Shown: piece by piece, positions 24,773-33,350 of the stretch
Layout of the letters: the number at the start of each line of letters is the position of its first letter
Position numbering within the stretch: the first letter of the stretch is position 1
From: Rhodobacter xanthinilyticus
GTDB lineage: Bacteria > Pseudomonadota > Alphaproteobacteria > Rhodobacterales > Rhodobacteraceae
Assembly: GCF_001856665.1 (NCBI RefSeq)
Contig: NZ_CP017781.1
Location: 3,302,001-3,366,000, forward strand
Direction: 5' to 3'
Length of the DNA: 64,000 bases
Notes under the pieces: model-generated
Told to the model about the DNA's origin: nothing
Seen by the model: the letters and a program-made list of their open reading frames with translations, nothing else
Databases searched by the model: none
Translations under genes and position numbers: made by a program

Positions 24773-25426
24773 TTACGGTTCATGCGGCGATGCAGCGCGA
24801 ACAGCAATTTCTTCCAAGATTTTGTCGATCTCGCCCCATATGCGTGGTTCCACCTGACCGCGGATCAGAGCCCATTTACTCAAGACGTCGAGGGGGTCGT
24901 GGTCCCGAAGGAGCATACCCAGGCTGGCCGCATCGACTGCCAGTGATGTCCGGGCCTGCCACTGCGTGTTTCGAGCGCGCCGCTCCTCCGCGACTGGCGC
25001 GAAGACCGGCGACAGTTGCCAGCCTTTGACTGCACGGCGCAGGGCGGCACGCACCACATGTGCTGGCTCAACACCACAAGTCTCTAGCGCAGCTTCCTGT
25101 CGTTCGAGTGCGTTGACCCTGATGTCGATCTTCCGGGTCGGGCTCAATGCGCGCGCCGATACGGGAGCTCTCAGGCTGGTATGCGGGTCAGAGCTTTCCG
25201 CGGTGACTTGGTGCGGCGCCACGGTACCTCCCGGCACAAGCTCTGGCTCGTGCCGATCAGCGTCAACGTCAGTGGCTGGGGTGCCTGTCTTTGTTGCTGT
25301 GACCTGTGCCTCATCTTCCTTCCCGGGAATCTCGCGGTCACCCTGTTGCAGGGTGGCGGCGTAGGCTGGGTCTGGCCCAGTGATGGTCGGGATCTTCTTG
25401 CGCAATCGACTGTCCTCACGCAGCAA
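24773..25426 (-). CDS. VirC2-like ribbon-helix-helix protein
   Basis: About 217 residues. A long Pro/Thr-rich N-terminal linker is followed by a ribbon-helix-helix segment (RKIDIRVNALERQEAAL, then VVRAALRRAVKGW). This layout and the position directly after a virC1-like gene match VirC2, which binds overdrive DNA beside the transfer origin. The start is uncertain: no ATG follows the end of virC1, so a TTG at 25426 overlapping virC1 by 11 bp is given; ATGs at 25474 and 25483 lie within virC1. The similarity to VirC2 is by layout and context. Confidence 0.6.
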   Translation of the reverse strand: MLREDSRLRKKIPTITGPDPAYAATLQQGDREIPGKEDEAQVTATKTGTPATDVDADRHEPELVPGGTVAPHQVTAESSDPHTSLRAPVSARALSPTRKIDIRVNALERQEAALETCGVEPAHVVRAALRRAVKGWQLSPVFAPVAEERRARNTQWQARTSLAVDAASLGMLLRDHDPLDVLSKWALIRGQVEPRIWGEIDKILEEIAVRAASPHEP

Positions 25427-26135
25427 GAATATTGTTGAGGATGTCCGTCGCCTCCTCGAGCGCCTCGACGACATGACGTACATGTGGACGCATCAGAGGG
25501 TTTGGATCAGATTGCTTTTCCAGCGCCAAGGCGTGGAGAAGCCCCTTCTGGTCCATCTCCTTGTAGGTGTTCCGCCGCATCATGACGGTCTCAATCACCG
25601 GAAAACGGGTGAGCGCTTCTTCAATCAGGGCCGCGTCAGCACGGGTCGTTTTCGGGTCAACCATGTTGAGGACGACGTGGTGGCGCGGAAGGCTGGAGGG
25701 GTCGTCAACGCGGGATTTCAGTTTCTCAAACCAATCAGCTGTCTGCGCTCCGACATCGAAATCAGACGTCGACAGCATGACGGGCGTCACGATGTGGTCC
25801 GCAAGCACCGCGATGCCGTCTGACCATTCGGCACCGACCCCTGCGGTATCGATGAAGATGAAGTCTGCCGTGCCTGCCATGTAGACCTGATCGATCTGAT
25901 CCTCGACACCCGCCACGCTTTCGACGGTGGCCGAGCAGAGAAGCGGCGAACTCAGCCCACCGGCTTCCGCCCGAGCATGCCAGGCCCCGAGTACCCTCGT
26001 GCTGTCCGTGTCGATCAACATCACTCTGCGTCCGGCGGCGATCGCGGCGCTGATCAAGGCGCGCGAAAGCGTCGTTTTTCCACTGCCCCCTTTCCGGGCC
26101 ATCGCTGCGACCACCACAAGATTTTCGTTCGGCAT
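25416..26135 (-). CDS. VirC1-like ParA-family ATPase
   Basis: A 239-residue ParA/MinD-type ATPase. The deviant Walker A is ARKGGSGKTTLSRAL (residues ~12-26) and the Walker B-like strand is FIFIDTAGVGAEW near 100. It looks like VirC1, which binds overdrive DNA near the transfer origin and brings the relaxosome to the cell pole. The start MPNENLVVV has GGAG upstream. It is divergent from the virD1/virD2/virD4 genes across an oriT-like region, as in Ti-type transfer systems. It could also be a plasmid-partition ParA, but no parB follows. Confidence 0.75.
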   Translation of the reverse strand: MPNENLVVVAAMARKGGSGKTTLSRALISAAIAAGRRVMLIDTDSTRVLGAWHARAEAGGLSSPLLCSATVESVAGVEDQIDQVYMAGTADFIFIDTAGVGAEWSDGIAVLADHIVTPVMLSTSDFDVGAQTADWFEKLKSRVDDPSSLPRHHVVLNMVDPKTTRADAALIEEALTRFPVIETVMMRRNTYKEMDQKGLLHALALEKQSDPNPLMRPHVRHVVEALEEATDILNNILAA

Positions 26136-26207
26136 TCTGATCCTCCGCAAAAATAGTGAATCGCAACGATAATACCAAAATGTCGCTAAACGCATGAGGC
26201 GGAGGGG

Positions 26208-26552
26208 TCAAGCAGAAGTCGGGATGCGACCCGCGTTTGGCATGCAGCGGGCGGCGTTGTGCGATGACCGTGCGACGTCTGCCGTGGCGCCTTCAGCATT
26301 CGTCGCGGGGCACCGCACACCCTCCAAATGTCGGGATGCACTCGGCGATGTACTGCGGACGGAATGCAGGTGACGGATAGCGCGCTCCAGACGACGGGAG
26401 GCAGTCTCGCGTATGTCGTTCTGCGGGTGACGCGAGACGGTCAGCACGCAGCAAAACCCGTCTTGCGGGGTGCAAGAGACGGGGTGCAAAAGACGCGATG
26501 CGCGATGCGGGGACCGCATCGCGTGGTGCAATGAGCGCGAAGCGCGATCCAT
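26208..26552. repeat. Repeat-rich, GC-rich region between virC1 and oriT-like DNA
   Basis: About 345 bp of recurring short motifs (TGCAAGAGACGGGGTGC, GATGC, AGACG) that leave both strands open without making a credible protein. It includes a perfect 10-bp dyad CGCGATGCGG (26501-26510) / CCGCATCGCG (26514-26523). Its position, between virC1 and the likely transfer origin, is where VirC-binding enhancer (overdrive) sequences are expected. That role is inferred. Confidence 0.45.
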
Positions 26553-26566
26553 TTGACTAAGGACGG

Positions 26567-26653
26567 GAAATCGCCCCTACAGGGCGATTTTCTACATTGA
26601 GTACAAGCCCTTATGGCCGACTTCACTTGCGTTGGGAGTCGGCGGGCTTGTAC
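26567..26653. other. Probable oriT region: two hairpins upstream of virD1
   Basis: Hairpin 1: AAATCGCCC (26568-26576) / GGGCGATTT (26582-26590). Hairpin 2 is nested: outer arms GTACAAGCCC (26601-26610) and GGGCTTGTAC (26644-26653), inner arms GCCGACT (26616-26622) and AGTCGGC (26637-26643). Large dyads just before MobC/relaxase genes are typical of transfer origins. I cannot place the nick site. Confidence 0.55.
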
Positions 26654-26687
26654 GAAGTTGGCAAGAAATAGGAACGTTAACTTCAAA

Positions 26688-27275
26688 ATGCCCCGCCGTC
26701 GCAGACTGTCAGAGATCGAACGATCGACCATCGCCCAGGAGCGCCGGAACGGCGTCTCCGCGGCGTCATTGGCCGCGCGCTACGATGTCAGCCTGAAGAC
26801 GATCTACAACGTGGTGAACCACCGGGATGAGCGTCAGACAGCGAACGGCAGCCGATCGCGGGTTGTGGGGATCCGGGTCTCGGACGACGACCTGCGCCGG
26901 TTCGACGCGGCGCTGTCGCGGCGCGGGATTGCGCACCGCTCGGATGCCATGCGCCGCCTGATGCTGGCGGCCGAAGGTGTCTTCCTGCCCGACGACGAGA
27001 TGTGTGACGAGTTGCGCAATCTCGGCGCCGCGCTCAACCGGGTTGGCAACAATGTGAACCAGATCGCGCGACGTCTGAACGAGGCCAAGCTGCGGGGCGA
27101 GAGACTGTCCTACCCGGCCTCAAGCCACCGTGACGTCCGCGCCCTTGCGGGTCTGGTCTTCGATCTGGCCGACCAGGTTCAGGAGATGTCGCGTGCGCGG
27201 CGCAGCGTGCTGGACATTGAGATCAGCTCTGCCCTGGTGGACCTCGCCGAGAGGGATGAAAATGGAGCGGAGTGA
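26688..27275 (+). CDS. VirD1/MobC-like relaxosome accessory protein
   Basis: A 195-residue DNA-binding protein. The N-terminus has a resolvase-type HTH (ASLAARYDVSLKTIYNVV); the middle is a ribbon-helix-helix (VVGIRVSDDDLRRFDAAL), and the end carries the MobC signature NRVGNNVNQIARRLNEA. Such proteins open oriT DNA for the relaxase. The ATG at 26688 lies 35 bp after the oriT-like hairpin, so the protein probably controls its own promoter. Its end overlaps the relaxase gene by 14 bp. The HTH plus MobC combination makes it longer than most MobC proteins. Confidence 0.8.
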   Translation: MPRRRRLSEIERSTIAQERRNGVSAASLAARYDVSLKTIYNVVNHRDERQTANGSRSRVVGIRVSDDDLRRFDAALSRRGIAHRSDAMRRLMLAAEGVFLPDDEMCDELRNLGAALNRVGNNVNQIARRLNEAKLRGERLSYPASSHRDVRALAGLVFDLADQVQEMSRARRSVLDIEISSALVDLAERDENGAE

Positions 27276-29610
27276 CCGGGTCCGTGGCATCGACCCGGCG
27301 CTATTTGACCGCGGCTGGAGCCGAGTTTCGGGATCCTGGCAGGGGCTTTCTAAGGGCGCGCAGATGGTTCGGGCCGCGCGCGGCTATTCGCCAGCGATCT
27401 TCAAGGCTATCTCGAAAGGGGGCTGCCACACCGGGGCGCAGCTACGGGCTCAGCTCACATATCTCACGACGAAGTCGACCCATATCCTCGACAGTCGCGG
27501 CACCCATGACGGGAAGAAGCAGCTCTCGGAAGCCGAGATCAACCGAGTGGCGCGGCGGTTCGAGAACCAGTGGAACGAGCGCTACAGCCCCAAGCTTGGC
27601 CATACGTCGCATCTCCTGATGGCATTCCCGGTTGGGACCAGGGGTGAAGAGGTGCGCGATATCACCCAGGCGGTCTGCGAGAAGTTCTTTCAAGGTGAGG
27701 GGTCGCAATTCGACTATATTGCTGCAATACACCAAGATCGCGCGCATCCACATGCGCATATCGTTCTGAACCGCCGCAGCAAGGATGGCGAAATGTTCTT
27801 TCTCGGGAAGGATCATCACTTCAACTACGACGCCTTTCGCGAGGCGATGGTCGAGGCGGCCCGGGTTCATGGGATCCGCCTTGAGGCGACGCGTCGTCTG
27901 GATCGCGGCGTCACGACCTACCGCGCCGAGATCGATGAAATCTACAAGGCCCGCGACGAAGGTCGTCCCCCAGTCGAGCGCCAGAGAACCGGTGCTGACT
28001 TGGCGGCCGCACTGGAAACCGTCCGGCACAACGCTTTGATCTATCGCGGGCTCGCGGCGGAGGCCTCCCGTTCGAATTTCGAAGACGTGTCCGAGGCGCT
28101 CGAGAGGGCCAGCACCATCCTTGCCAGTGGCGGTCAGATTCAATCTGACGGAGCCATCTACATGTCCCAAGACGAAGCAGCGTTCGACACGCTGATCACC
28201 GAGTTTTCTCAGAACATTCGCCAGATCGAGGCGGCGATCGACAGAGCGCCGGCGGCCGAGAGGCCGGTGATCGAGCGCAAGCTGACCGACGTTCTGGCCT
28301 CGGTCGCGCATTTGAACCCGCTCGGGGATCGCTCCGCCGCCCTGATCGATGCCCCGTCCCGGGACGGCATCTATGCAAGGCCGAACTTAAGTGAAGATCA
28401 CCTCGCGCGTCTTGACGATAGAGAGGTGGCACCAAAGCTGGCCGAGGCGTTGCAAGGCACAGGCATCGATGCCGAGGCTGTGGCCGCGCGCCTGCGGGAA
28501 GGGGCAGGCAATGCCGCATTGGAACGCCAGTGGCTGGCACAGGACCTACAAGCGATTGCCAAAGCAAGCGACCTCGATCTGGAGAAATCTGCGGACCGGG
28601 AAGACGCGCTCGACCGGCTGGAAGCCGTGCATGTTCGGTTGGGCGATGTTCTGACCGATGTACGCGTCCTGCGCGCGCCAACCGAGGTCGACGAGGTGCA
28701 TGACGCCAAGGCAGCGCTTGGTGAGCGGTTGACGACACCTGGGAGTGATCTCGCGCAAGACGGGTCCGACATTTTTGCCCCATCGGAGCGGCAGGCGTTC
28801 AGGGCGCTGGTGGCGCAGTTCCGCCGGACGGATTTCGATCACCCGTTCTCCGACGACCCCTCGGTGCGGCGGGCGGGCGCCGTGGAGGTTGAAGAGGCCC
28901 GCGCCGCGTTCGACGCCTACGCGCAGAGATCCCCGCAGCATGCCGAATTGGCCTCGATGGCTTGGGAACAGATGACTGACAGTCGAATGCCGCCGCAATA
29001 TGCGGTATCGGAGCAGGACCGCACGCTGCATGCTGGCGACATGGACCTCGCCTTGCGGGATCCTTCGGATCATCTCGGTCCGATCACGGAAGAGCTCCGC
29101 ATCCTCGCCCGCTATCGCACGGAGATGCCGGATGACGAATTCGGTCAAGCCGTCCAGGACGAAATCAATCACCTTCGTTCGCTTGGCGCGTCGCGTGCCT
29201 ATATCAGCGAGCGCAGTTTCGAGATCGAGGACCACGCGCGACAAGACTACGCCGAGCGCCGGTATCTGGAAGAGACAGCGCCAACCGTCATGGCCTTTGT
29301 GCGAAACGCCGACGTCGAGGGCCCGCTCTCCGAGGCAGAGCAGCAGGACATCGTCCGGCAGATAAACGAGCGACTAAGCTCCGACGCAATCGACGCGCTG
29401 CGGGCCGGTAACGCGGACGTCCTGGACAAATTCACCGAGGATCCGCTGCGCCAGCTGGAACTCGCCAAGACCTATCTTCAAAGCAGCGAGGTCACCGCGC
29501 ATGGCCTAGCCATGGAGCGCGTTCTCGATGCTCTGGCCGAAGAGCAGATCGAGGCGCAGCGCGCGCGCCACGCCGCGGCACATGGTGAGAAGGGGATCAC
29601 CCATGGATAA
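27262..29610 (+). CDS. VirD2-like conjugative relaxase
   Basis: A 782-residue relaxase. The metal-binding histidine triad HPHAHIVLNRR is at residues 162-172 (His162/164/166), inside an N-terminal relaxase domain of ~280 residues. The long C-terminal part is charged and helical, without a recognised helicase or primase. VirD2-type relaxases nick oriT and remain attached to the 5' end. The ATG at 27262 (6 nt after GAGAGGG) is preferred over one at 27256. Placed between virD1 and virD4 with overlaps on both sides, as in a single transfer operon. C-terminal sequence for T4SS recognition is expected but not identified. Confidence 0.85.
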   Translation: MERSDRVRGIDPALFDRGWSRVSGSWQGLSKGAQMVRAARGYSPAIFKAISKGGCHTGAQLRAQLTYLTTKSTHILDSRGTHDGKKQLSEAEINRVARRFENQWNERYSPKLGHTSHLLMAFPVGTRGEEVRDITQAVCEKFFQGEGSQFDYIAAIHQDRAHPHAHIVLNRRSKDGEMFFLGKDHHFNYDAFREAMVEAARVHGIRLEATRRLDRGVTTYRAEIDEIYKARDEGRPPVERQRTGADLAAALETVRHNALIYRGLAAEASRSNFEDVSEALERASTILASGGQIQSDGAIYMSQDEAAFDTLITEFSQNIRQIEAAIDRAPAAERPVIERKLTDVLASVAHLNPLGDRSAALIDAPSRDGIYARPNLSEDHLARLDDREVAPKLAEALQGTGIDAEAVAARLREGAGNAALERQWLAQDLQAIAKASDLDLEKSADREDALDRLEAVHVRLGDVLTDVRVLRAPTEVDEVHDAKAALGERLTTPGSDLAQDGSDIFAPSERQAFRALVAQFRRTDFDHPFSDDPSVRRAGAVEVEEARAAFDAYAQRSPQHAELASMAWEQMTDSRMPPQYAVSEQDRTLHAGDMDLALRDPSDHLGPITEELRILARYRTEMPDDEFGQAVQDEINHLRSLGASRAYISERSFEIEDHARQDYAERRYLEETAPTVMAFVRNADVEGPLSEAEQQDIVRQINERLSSDAIDALRAGNADVLDKFTEDPLRQLELAKTYLQSSEVTAHGLAMERVLDALAEEQIEAQRARHAAAHGEKGITHG

Positions 29611-31585
29611 AGGCAAGATTGCCTTAGGAGTGTTGAGCCTCGTGCTGGTCGGTCTCGCCATGGGCTATGTCGTGGCGACCGGCTTTGTCATGTTCCGCTA
29701 TGGGCTTTCTCCCTCGCGTTTCGACGTCACCCTGCTTGCCCGCGAATATCGGGGTCTGTCTCAGTCTGCACCGAAAGACTTCCTCTGGGTGAACCTCATC
29801 CTTGGCGGCTTCGGCCTGGCATCGCTGATGCTGAGCGTCACGCTTCTGGGGGATGCATTGACCCGCTTCGGGACGACGCATTGGCAGACTCGCAGCGAGA
29901 TGAAGAGGAACGGTTTCTTTGCCAAGCCGGGCGGCGGCTTCCTTCTGGGCAAGCTCGGCTCCCCGAAATCCAGGCGCCCGTTCCTTGTCTCAAAAACCTT
30001 CCCCCACGCGCTGATCGTGGCGCCTACAGGCCGGGGCAAGGGCGTGGGGTTCGTGATCCCGAACCTTCTGACCTTCAAGGGCTCGGCCGTGGTGCTCGAC
30101 GTGAAAGGCGAGAACTTCCGTGAGACCTCGCGCTTCCGCGCCAGCATGGGGGACAAGGTTTTCCGCTTCGCGCCGACCGACTGGGACCGACCGACACATC
30201 GCTATAATCCGCTGGCGCGCATCGCGGCCATGACCAACCCCGACAGGCAGCAGATGGAGCTTAAACTCACCGCGAAGCTCTTCCTGCAGACCGACAATGA
30301 AAAGCTGAGCGGGCTTTTGGCCGGGGGTATCGACCTCTTCGTGGCGGCCGGCCTTCTGGCCTTCGAGCGCGGCGTGCCGACCATCGGCGAGATTTACCGC
30401 ATCACCGCCTCAGGCGGCGACAAGCAGAAGGAATATCTGAAACGCTCGCAGGAGGTGAAGAACAAGTCGGCCAAGCTGATCTTCGAGCGTATGGCATCGA
30501 CCAACAACGACACCCTCACTTCCTACCTCTCGCTTCTCATGACATCGGGTCTCGACACTTGGGACAACCGCGCGATTGACGCGGCCACCGCGACCTCTGA
30601 CTTCTCATTCCGGGATATCCGCCGCCGCCCGCATGCGATCTATCTCGTGGTCGAGTCAGAGATGATCCGCCCGCTGGCTCCGCTGATCCGCCTCTTCTTC
30701 TCGGACCTGATCGCCTCGCTGCAGGCTCAGGAACCCGGAGACGACGAGCCTTGGCCCGTCATGATCATGCTCGACGAGTTCGACCGGCTCGGCAAAATGC
30801 CGATCGTCGCCGAGAGCATCAAGACGCTGCGCTCTTTCGGCGGGAACCTAGCCATTGTCACCCAGACCATTCCGGCGTTGGACGAAATCTATGGTGAGAA
30901 CACCCGCAGGTCGCTTCAGGGCGGCGCAGGTGTGAAACTCTACCTCACCCCGTCCGAGCAGAAGACCATTGAGGAGCTGAGCCAGGCCGTTGGCAAGACG
31001 ACCAAGCGCGTGGTGACCCGCTCTCGCGCTGTTGGACGCAATCCGTTTGAGGGGCGCAGCGTTTCCGAGCGGACAGAGGACACCCCGCTCCTGACCGAGG
31101 ACCAGGCCCGCCGCATGGACCTCGACGAGGTGATCCTCGTGATCGACGCGCAGATGCCGATCCGGGCGCGGCGGATCAAGTATTTCGAGGATCCGGCGCT
31201 AAAGGCGCTGCATGCCGGTCAGGCGGGGAGTTTCCCGTATCCGGACGAGGACGGGCTGCGGCGGGATCGGCAGATGTCTGAGACCCGGGAAACGGTGGAG
31301 AGGTTGAAGCAGGAACTGCAGGAGGTGCGGGCGGCTGCGGGGGCACAGGGGGCCGAGGCGAATGCGCTGCCCAAAGCGGCTCAATCTCCCTCGCAAAAAC
31401 AGCTCGATCCCAAGCCAGCACCGTCAGGGCGGGCGCGAGGGAGGGCTGCACGGACCGCTGCGGGTGCCGCTGAGTCAGATCAGCTCTCCTTCGATCTGGC
31501 CGGGCTGGGTCTTCGCCCCTCTGACAGAACCCAACTGGCTGCGGCGGTTCTGACGACGCGAAGTATCATTGCACAGCATACGTGA
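29603..31585 (+). CDS. VirD4/TraG-type coupling protein
   Basis: A 660-residue type IV coupling protein. Two N-terminal membrane segments (residues ~7-30 and ~60-85) are followed by a RecA-like ATPase domain with Walker A APTGRGKGVGF (from residue 141) and Walker B MIMLDEFDRLG (Asp391). The C-terminal ~100 residues are charged and Pro/Ala-rich. VirD4 links the relaxosome to the mating channel. No VirB genes lie in the window, so either the channel is encoded elsewhere or the element is mobilised by another plasmid. It overlaps the relaxase gene by 8 bp. Confidence 0.9.
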   Translation: MDKGKIALGVLSLVLVGLAMGYVVATGFVMFRYGLSPSRFDVTLLAREYRGLSQSAPKDFLWVNLILGGFGLASLMLSVTLLGDALTRFGTTHWQTRSEMKRNGFFAKPGGGFLLGKLGSPKSRRPFLVSKTFPHALIVAPTGRGKGVGFVIPNLLTFKGSAVVLDVKGENFRETSRFRASMGDKVFRFAPTDWDRPTHRYNPLARIAAMTNPDRQQMELKLTAKLFLQTDNEKLSGLLAGGIDLFVAAGLLAFERGVPTIGEIYRITASGGDKQKEYLKRSQEVKNKSAKLIFERMASTNNDTLTSYLSLLMTSGLDTWDNRAIDAATATSDFSFRDIRRRPHAIYLVVESEMIRPLAPLIRLFFSDLIASLQAQEPGDDEPWPVMIMLDEFDRLGKMPIVAESIKTLRSFGGNLAIVTQTIPALDEIYGENTRRSLQGGAGVKLYLTPSEQKTIEELSQAVGKTTKRVVTRSRAVGRNPFEGRSVSERTEDTPLLTEDQARRMDLDEVILVIDAQMPIRARRIKYFEDPALKALHAGQAGSFPYPDEDGLRRDRQMSETRETVERLKQELQEVRAAAGAQGAEANALPKAAQSPSQKQLDPKPAPSGRARGRAARTAAGAAESDQLSFDLAGLGLRPSDRTQLAAAVLTTRSIIAQHT

Positions 31586-31699
31586 CCGGCCCAAAGCCGC
31601 CGGTTGAGCATGCGTCGTCGCCGCGGCGTAGCTTCCTCGAAGCGGTCGGTCGTGGCATTGTGCAGCAAAATCCGGGGCGAATGTCGCTGATGCGGACGG

Positions 31700-31827
31700 A
31701 GCCGCCCTTGGCCGTCTTCAAGTGAACGACCGGTTCCCAATAAGACAAATTGATTGGCTCTGCTGACGGCTGTAAACACGAGGAACTTTGGCCCAGAGCT
31801 AGAGCACGTGTTTTCAATAGGTGAAAC
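31700..31827 (-). pseudogene. C-terminal fragment of a UvrD/Rep-like helicase (tentative)
   Basis: On the minus strand one frame reads GPKFLVFTAVSRANQFVLLG, which resembles the final conserved motif of UvrD-type helicases (a strand ending in TRA/SRA, then a hydrophobic strand). The frame enters directly from the IS3 left end at 31828, and no other part of a helicase is present. The remainder of 31586-31827 shows no gene, only a weak hairpin after virD4. Confidence 0.35.
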
Positions 31828-31912
31828 TGTCCCCCGTCAGCGCCTATGGCACAGATTTGAGGTTGTGATTTAAGGAGGATTTGGGCTTCGTCGTAGTGAC
31901 GAAGGAACGAAG

Positions 31913-32299
31913 ATGAAGCCCAAATCCTCTAATTCAAAATCGCCGACCAAGCCCCCTGCAGAGCGAGTGGTCAAAGACATCCGTCGGCATACGCGTCGCC
32001 ATTTCTCGGCCGAGGACAAGATCCGGATCGTGCTGGAAGGCTTGCGCGGTGACGACAGCATCGCCGAGCTGTGCCGCAAGGAAGGAATCGCCCAAAGCCT
32101 GTACTACACCTGGTCGAAGGAATTCATGGAAGCGGGCAAGCGCCGCCTGGCGGGCGACACTGCCCGTGCCGCGACCACCGGCGAGGTGCAGGACCTGCGT
32201 CGTGAAGCCCGTGCGCTGAAGGAATGCGTGGCCGATCTGACGCTGGAAAACCGCTTGCTTAAAAAAAGCATGATCGCGGATGGGGGCGGCGACGAATGA
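31913..32299 (+). CDS. IS3-family OrfA
   Basis: A 128-residue HTH protein (FSAEDKIRIVLEGLRGDDSI, then CRKEGIAQSLYYTWSKEF) with a leucine-zipper-like end. A run of seven A followed by GC (32261-32269) is a typical -1 slippery site. Slippage there enters the orfB frame without meeting a stop, giving the OrfAB fusion transposase normal for IS3. The genes also overlap as ATGA. Confidence 0.88.
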   Translation: MKPKSSNSKSPTKPPAERVVKDIRRHTRRHFSAEDKIRIVLEGLRGDDSIAELCRKEGIAQSLYYTWSKEFMEAGKRRLAGDTARAATTGEVQDLRREARALKECVADLTLENRLLKKSMIADGGGDE

Positions 32300-33276
32300 G
32301 GTATCCCGCATCCGAGAAGCTCGAGATCATAAGGATCGTCGAGCAGTCGCACCTGCCCGCCAAGCGCACACTGGACCAGCTCGGCATCCCCCGCCGGACG
32401 TTCTATCGCTGGTATGAGCGTTACCTTGAAGGCGGGCCGGAGGCGTTGGAAGATCGGCCATCGGCACCGAGCCGGGTGTGGAATCGCATCCCGGCGTGCA
32501 TCCACGACCAACTCATCGAGCTGGCGCTGGAACAGTCCGAGTTGAGCCCCCGAGAACTGGCCGTGCGCTTCACCGACGAGCAGCGCTACTTCGTGTCGGA
32601 AGCCACGGTTTACCGGCTGCTCAAGGCCCACGACCTGATCACCAGTCCGGCCTATGTCGTGATCAAGGCGGCCGACCAGTTCCACACGAAGACCACCCGC
32701 CCGAACGAGATGTGGCAGACCGACTTCACCTACTTCAAGATCATCGGGTGGGGTTGGATGTATCTCTCAACCGTCCTCGACGACTTCTCGCGCTACATCA
32801 TCGCCTGGAAGCTGTGCACCAACATGCGGGCCGAGGACGTGACTGACACTCTGGACCTCGCCTTGGCGGCTTCCGGCTGCGACAGCGCCACCGTGCAGCA
32901 CAAGCCCCGGCTGCTTAGCGACAACGGCCCCAGCTACATCGCTGGCGAACTGGCGGAATACATCGAGGCGCGGAAGATGAGCCATGTCCGCGGCGCCCCG
33001 TGTCATCCCCAGACCCAGGGCAAGATCGAGCGATGGCACCAGACCCTGAAGCACCGCATCTTGCTCGAAAACCACTTCCTGCCCGGCGACCTTGAGGCCC
33101 AGATCGAGGCCTTCGTCGAGCACTACAACAACCAGCGCTACCACGAGAGCCTGAACAACGTGACGCCCGCCGACGCCTACTTCGGCAGGGCGCCGACCAT
33201 CCTCAAACAGCGTGAAAGGATCAAACGACAGACCCTCGAATATCGGCGCTTGCAGCACCGCAAGCTCGCCGCATAA
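32296..33276 (+). CDS. IS3-family OrfB transposase
   Basis: A 326-residue rve transposase. MWQTDFTYFKI gives the first Asp, LLSDNGPSYIA the second, and HPQTQGKIERWHQTLKHR the catalytic Glu. An N-terminal HTH (LDQLGIPRRTFYRWYERY) is present. Complete and probably active. Confidence 0.9.
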   Translation: MRYPASEKLEIIRIVEQSHLPAKRTLDQLGIPRRTFYRWYERYLEGGPEALEDRPSAPSRVWNRIPACIHDQLIELALEQSELSPRELAVRFTDEQRYFVSEATVYRLLKAHDLITSPAYVVIKAADQFHTKTTRPNEMWQTDFTYFKIIGWGWMYLSTVLDDFSRYIIAWKLCTNMRAEDVTDTLDLALAASGCDSATVQHKPRLLSDNGPSYIAGELAEYIEARKMSHVRGAPCHPQTQGKIERWHQTLKHRILLENHFLPGDLEAQIEAFVEHYNNQRYHESLNNVTPADAYFGRAPTILKQRERIKRQTLEYRRLQHRKLAA

Positions 33277-33350
33277 CATCATCCCACAGACGAGGCCCGC
33301 TCTCCGCTAATCTACGCCACAAGTTGCGCCAAATGTTCTGACGACGGACA

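Larger units (their letters stand above)
31828..33350 (+). mobile_element. IS3-family insertion sequence inside a transposase gene
   Basis: A 1523-bp element. Left end TGTCCCCCGTCAG and right end (complement) TGTCCGTCGTCAG start long imperfect inverted repeats, both continuing with a TGGC motif. No target duplication is visible; left and right flanks belong to different genes (helicase fragment and IS5-like transposase), so DNA was lost. Confidence 0.8.

Noticed and set aside
25416-26135. Plasmid partition ParA
   Set aside because: No parB or parS-like repeats next to it; the divergent virD genes and the RHH partner favour VirC1.
26208-26552. Opposed open frames of 114 and 68 residues
   Set aside because: Low-complexity Arg/Ser/His-rich products from repeat-like DNA, no ribosome binding site; better explained as regulatory DNA beside oriT.
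26208-26552. CRISPR array
   Set aside because: Repeats are short, irregular and not separated by spacers of constant length; no cas genes are present.
31585-31604. Terminator after virD4
   Set aside because: The 6-bp hairpin ACCGGC/GCCGGT has no T run, so it is too weak to call.
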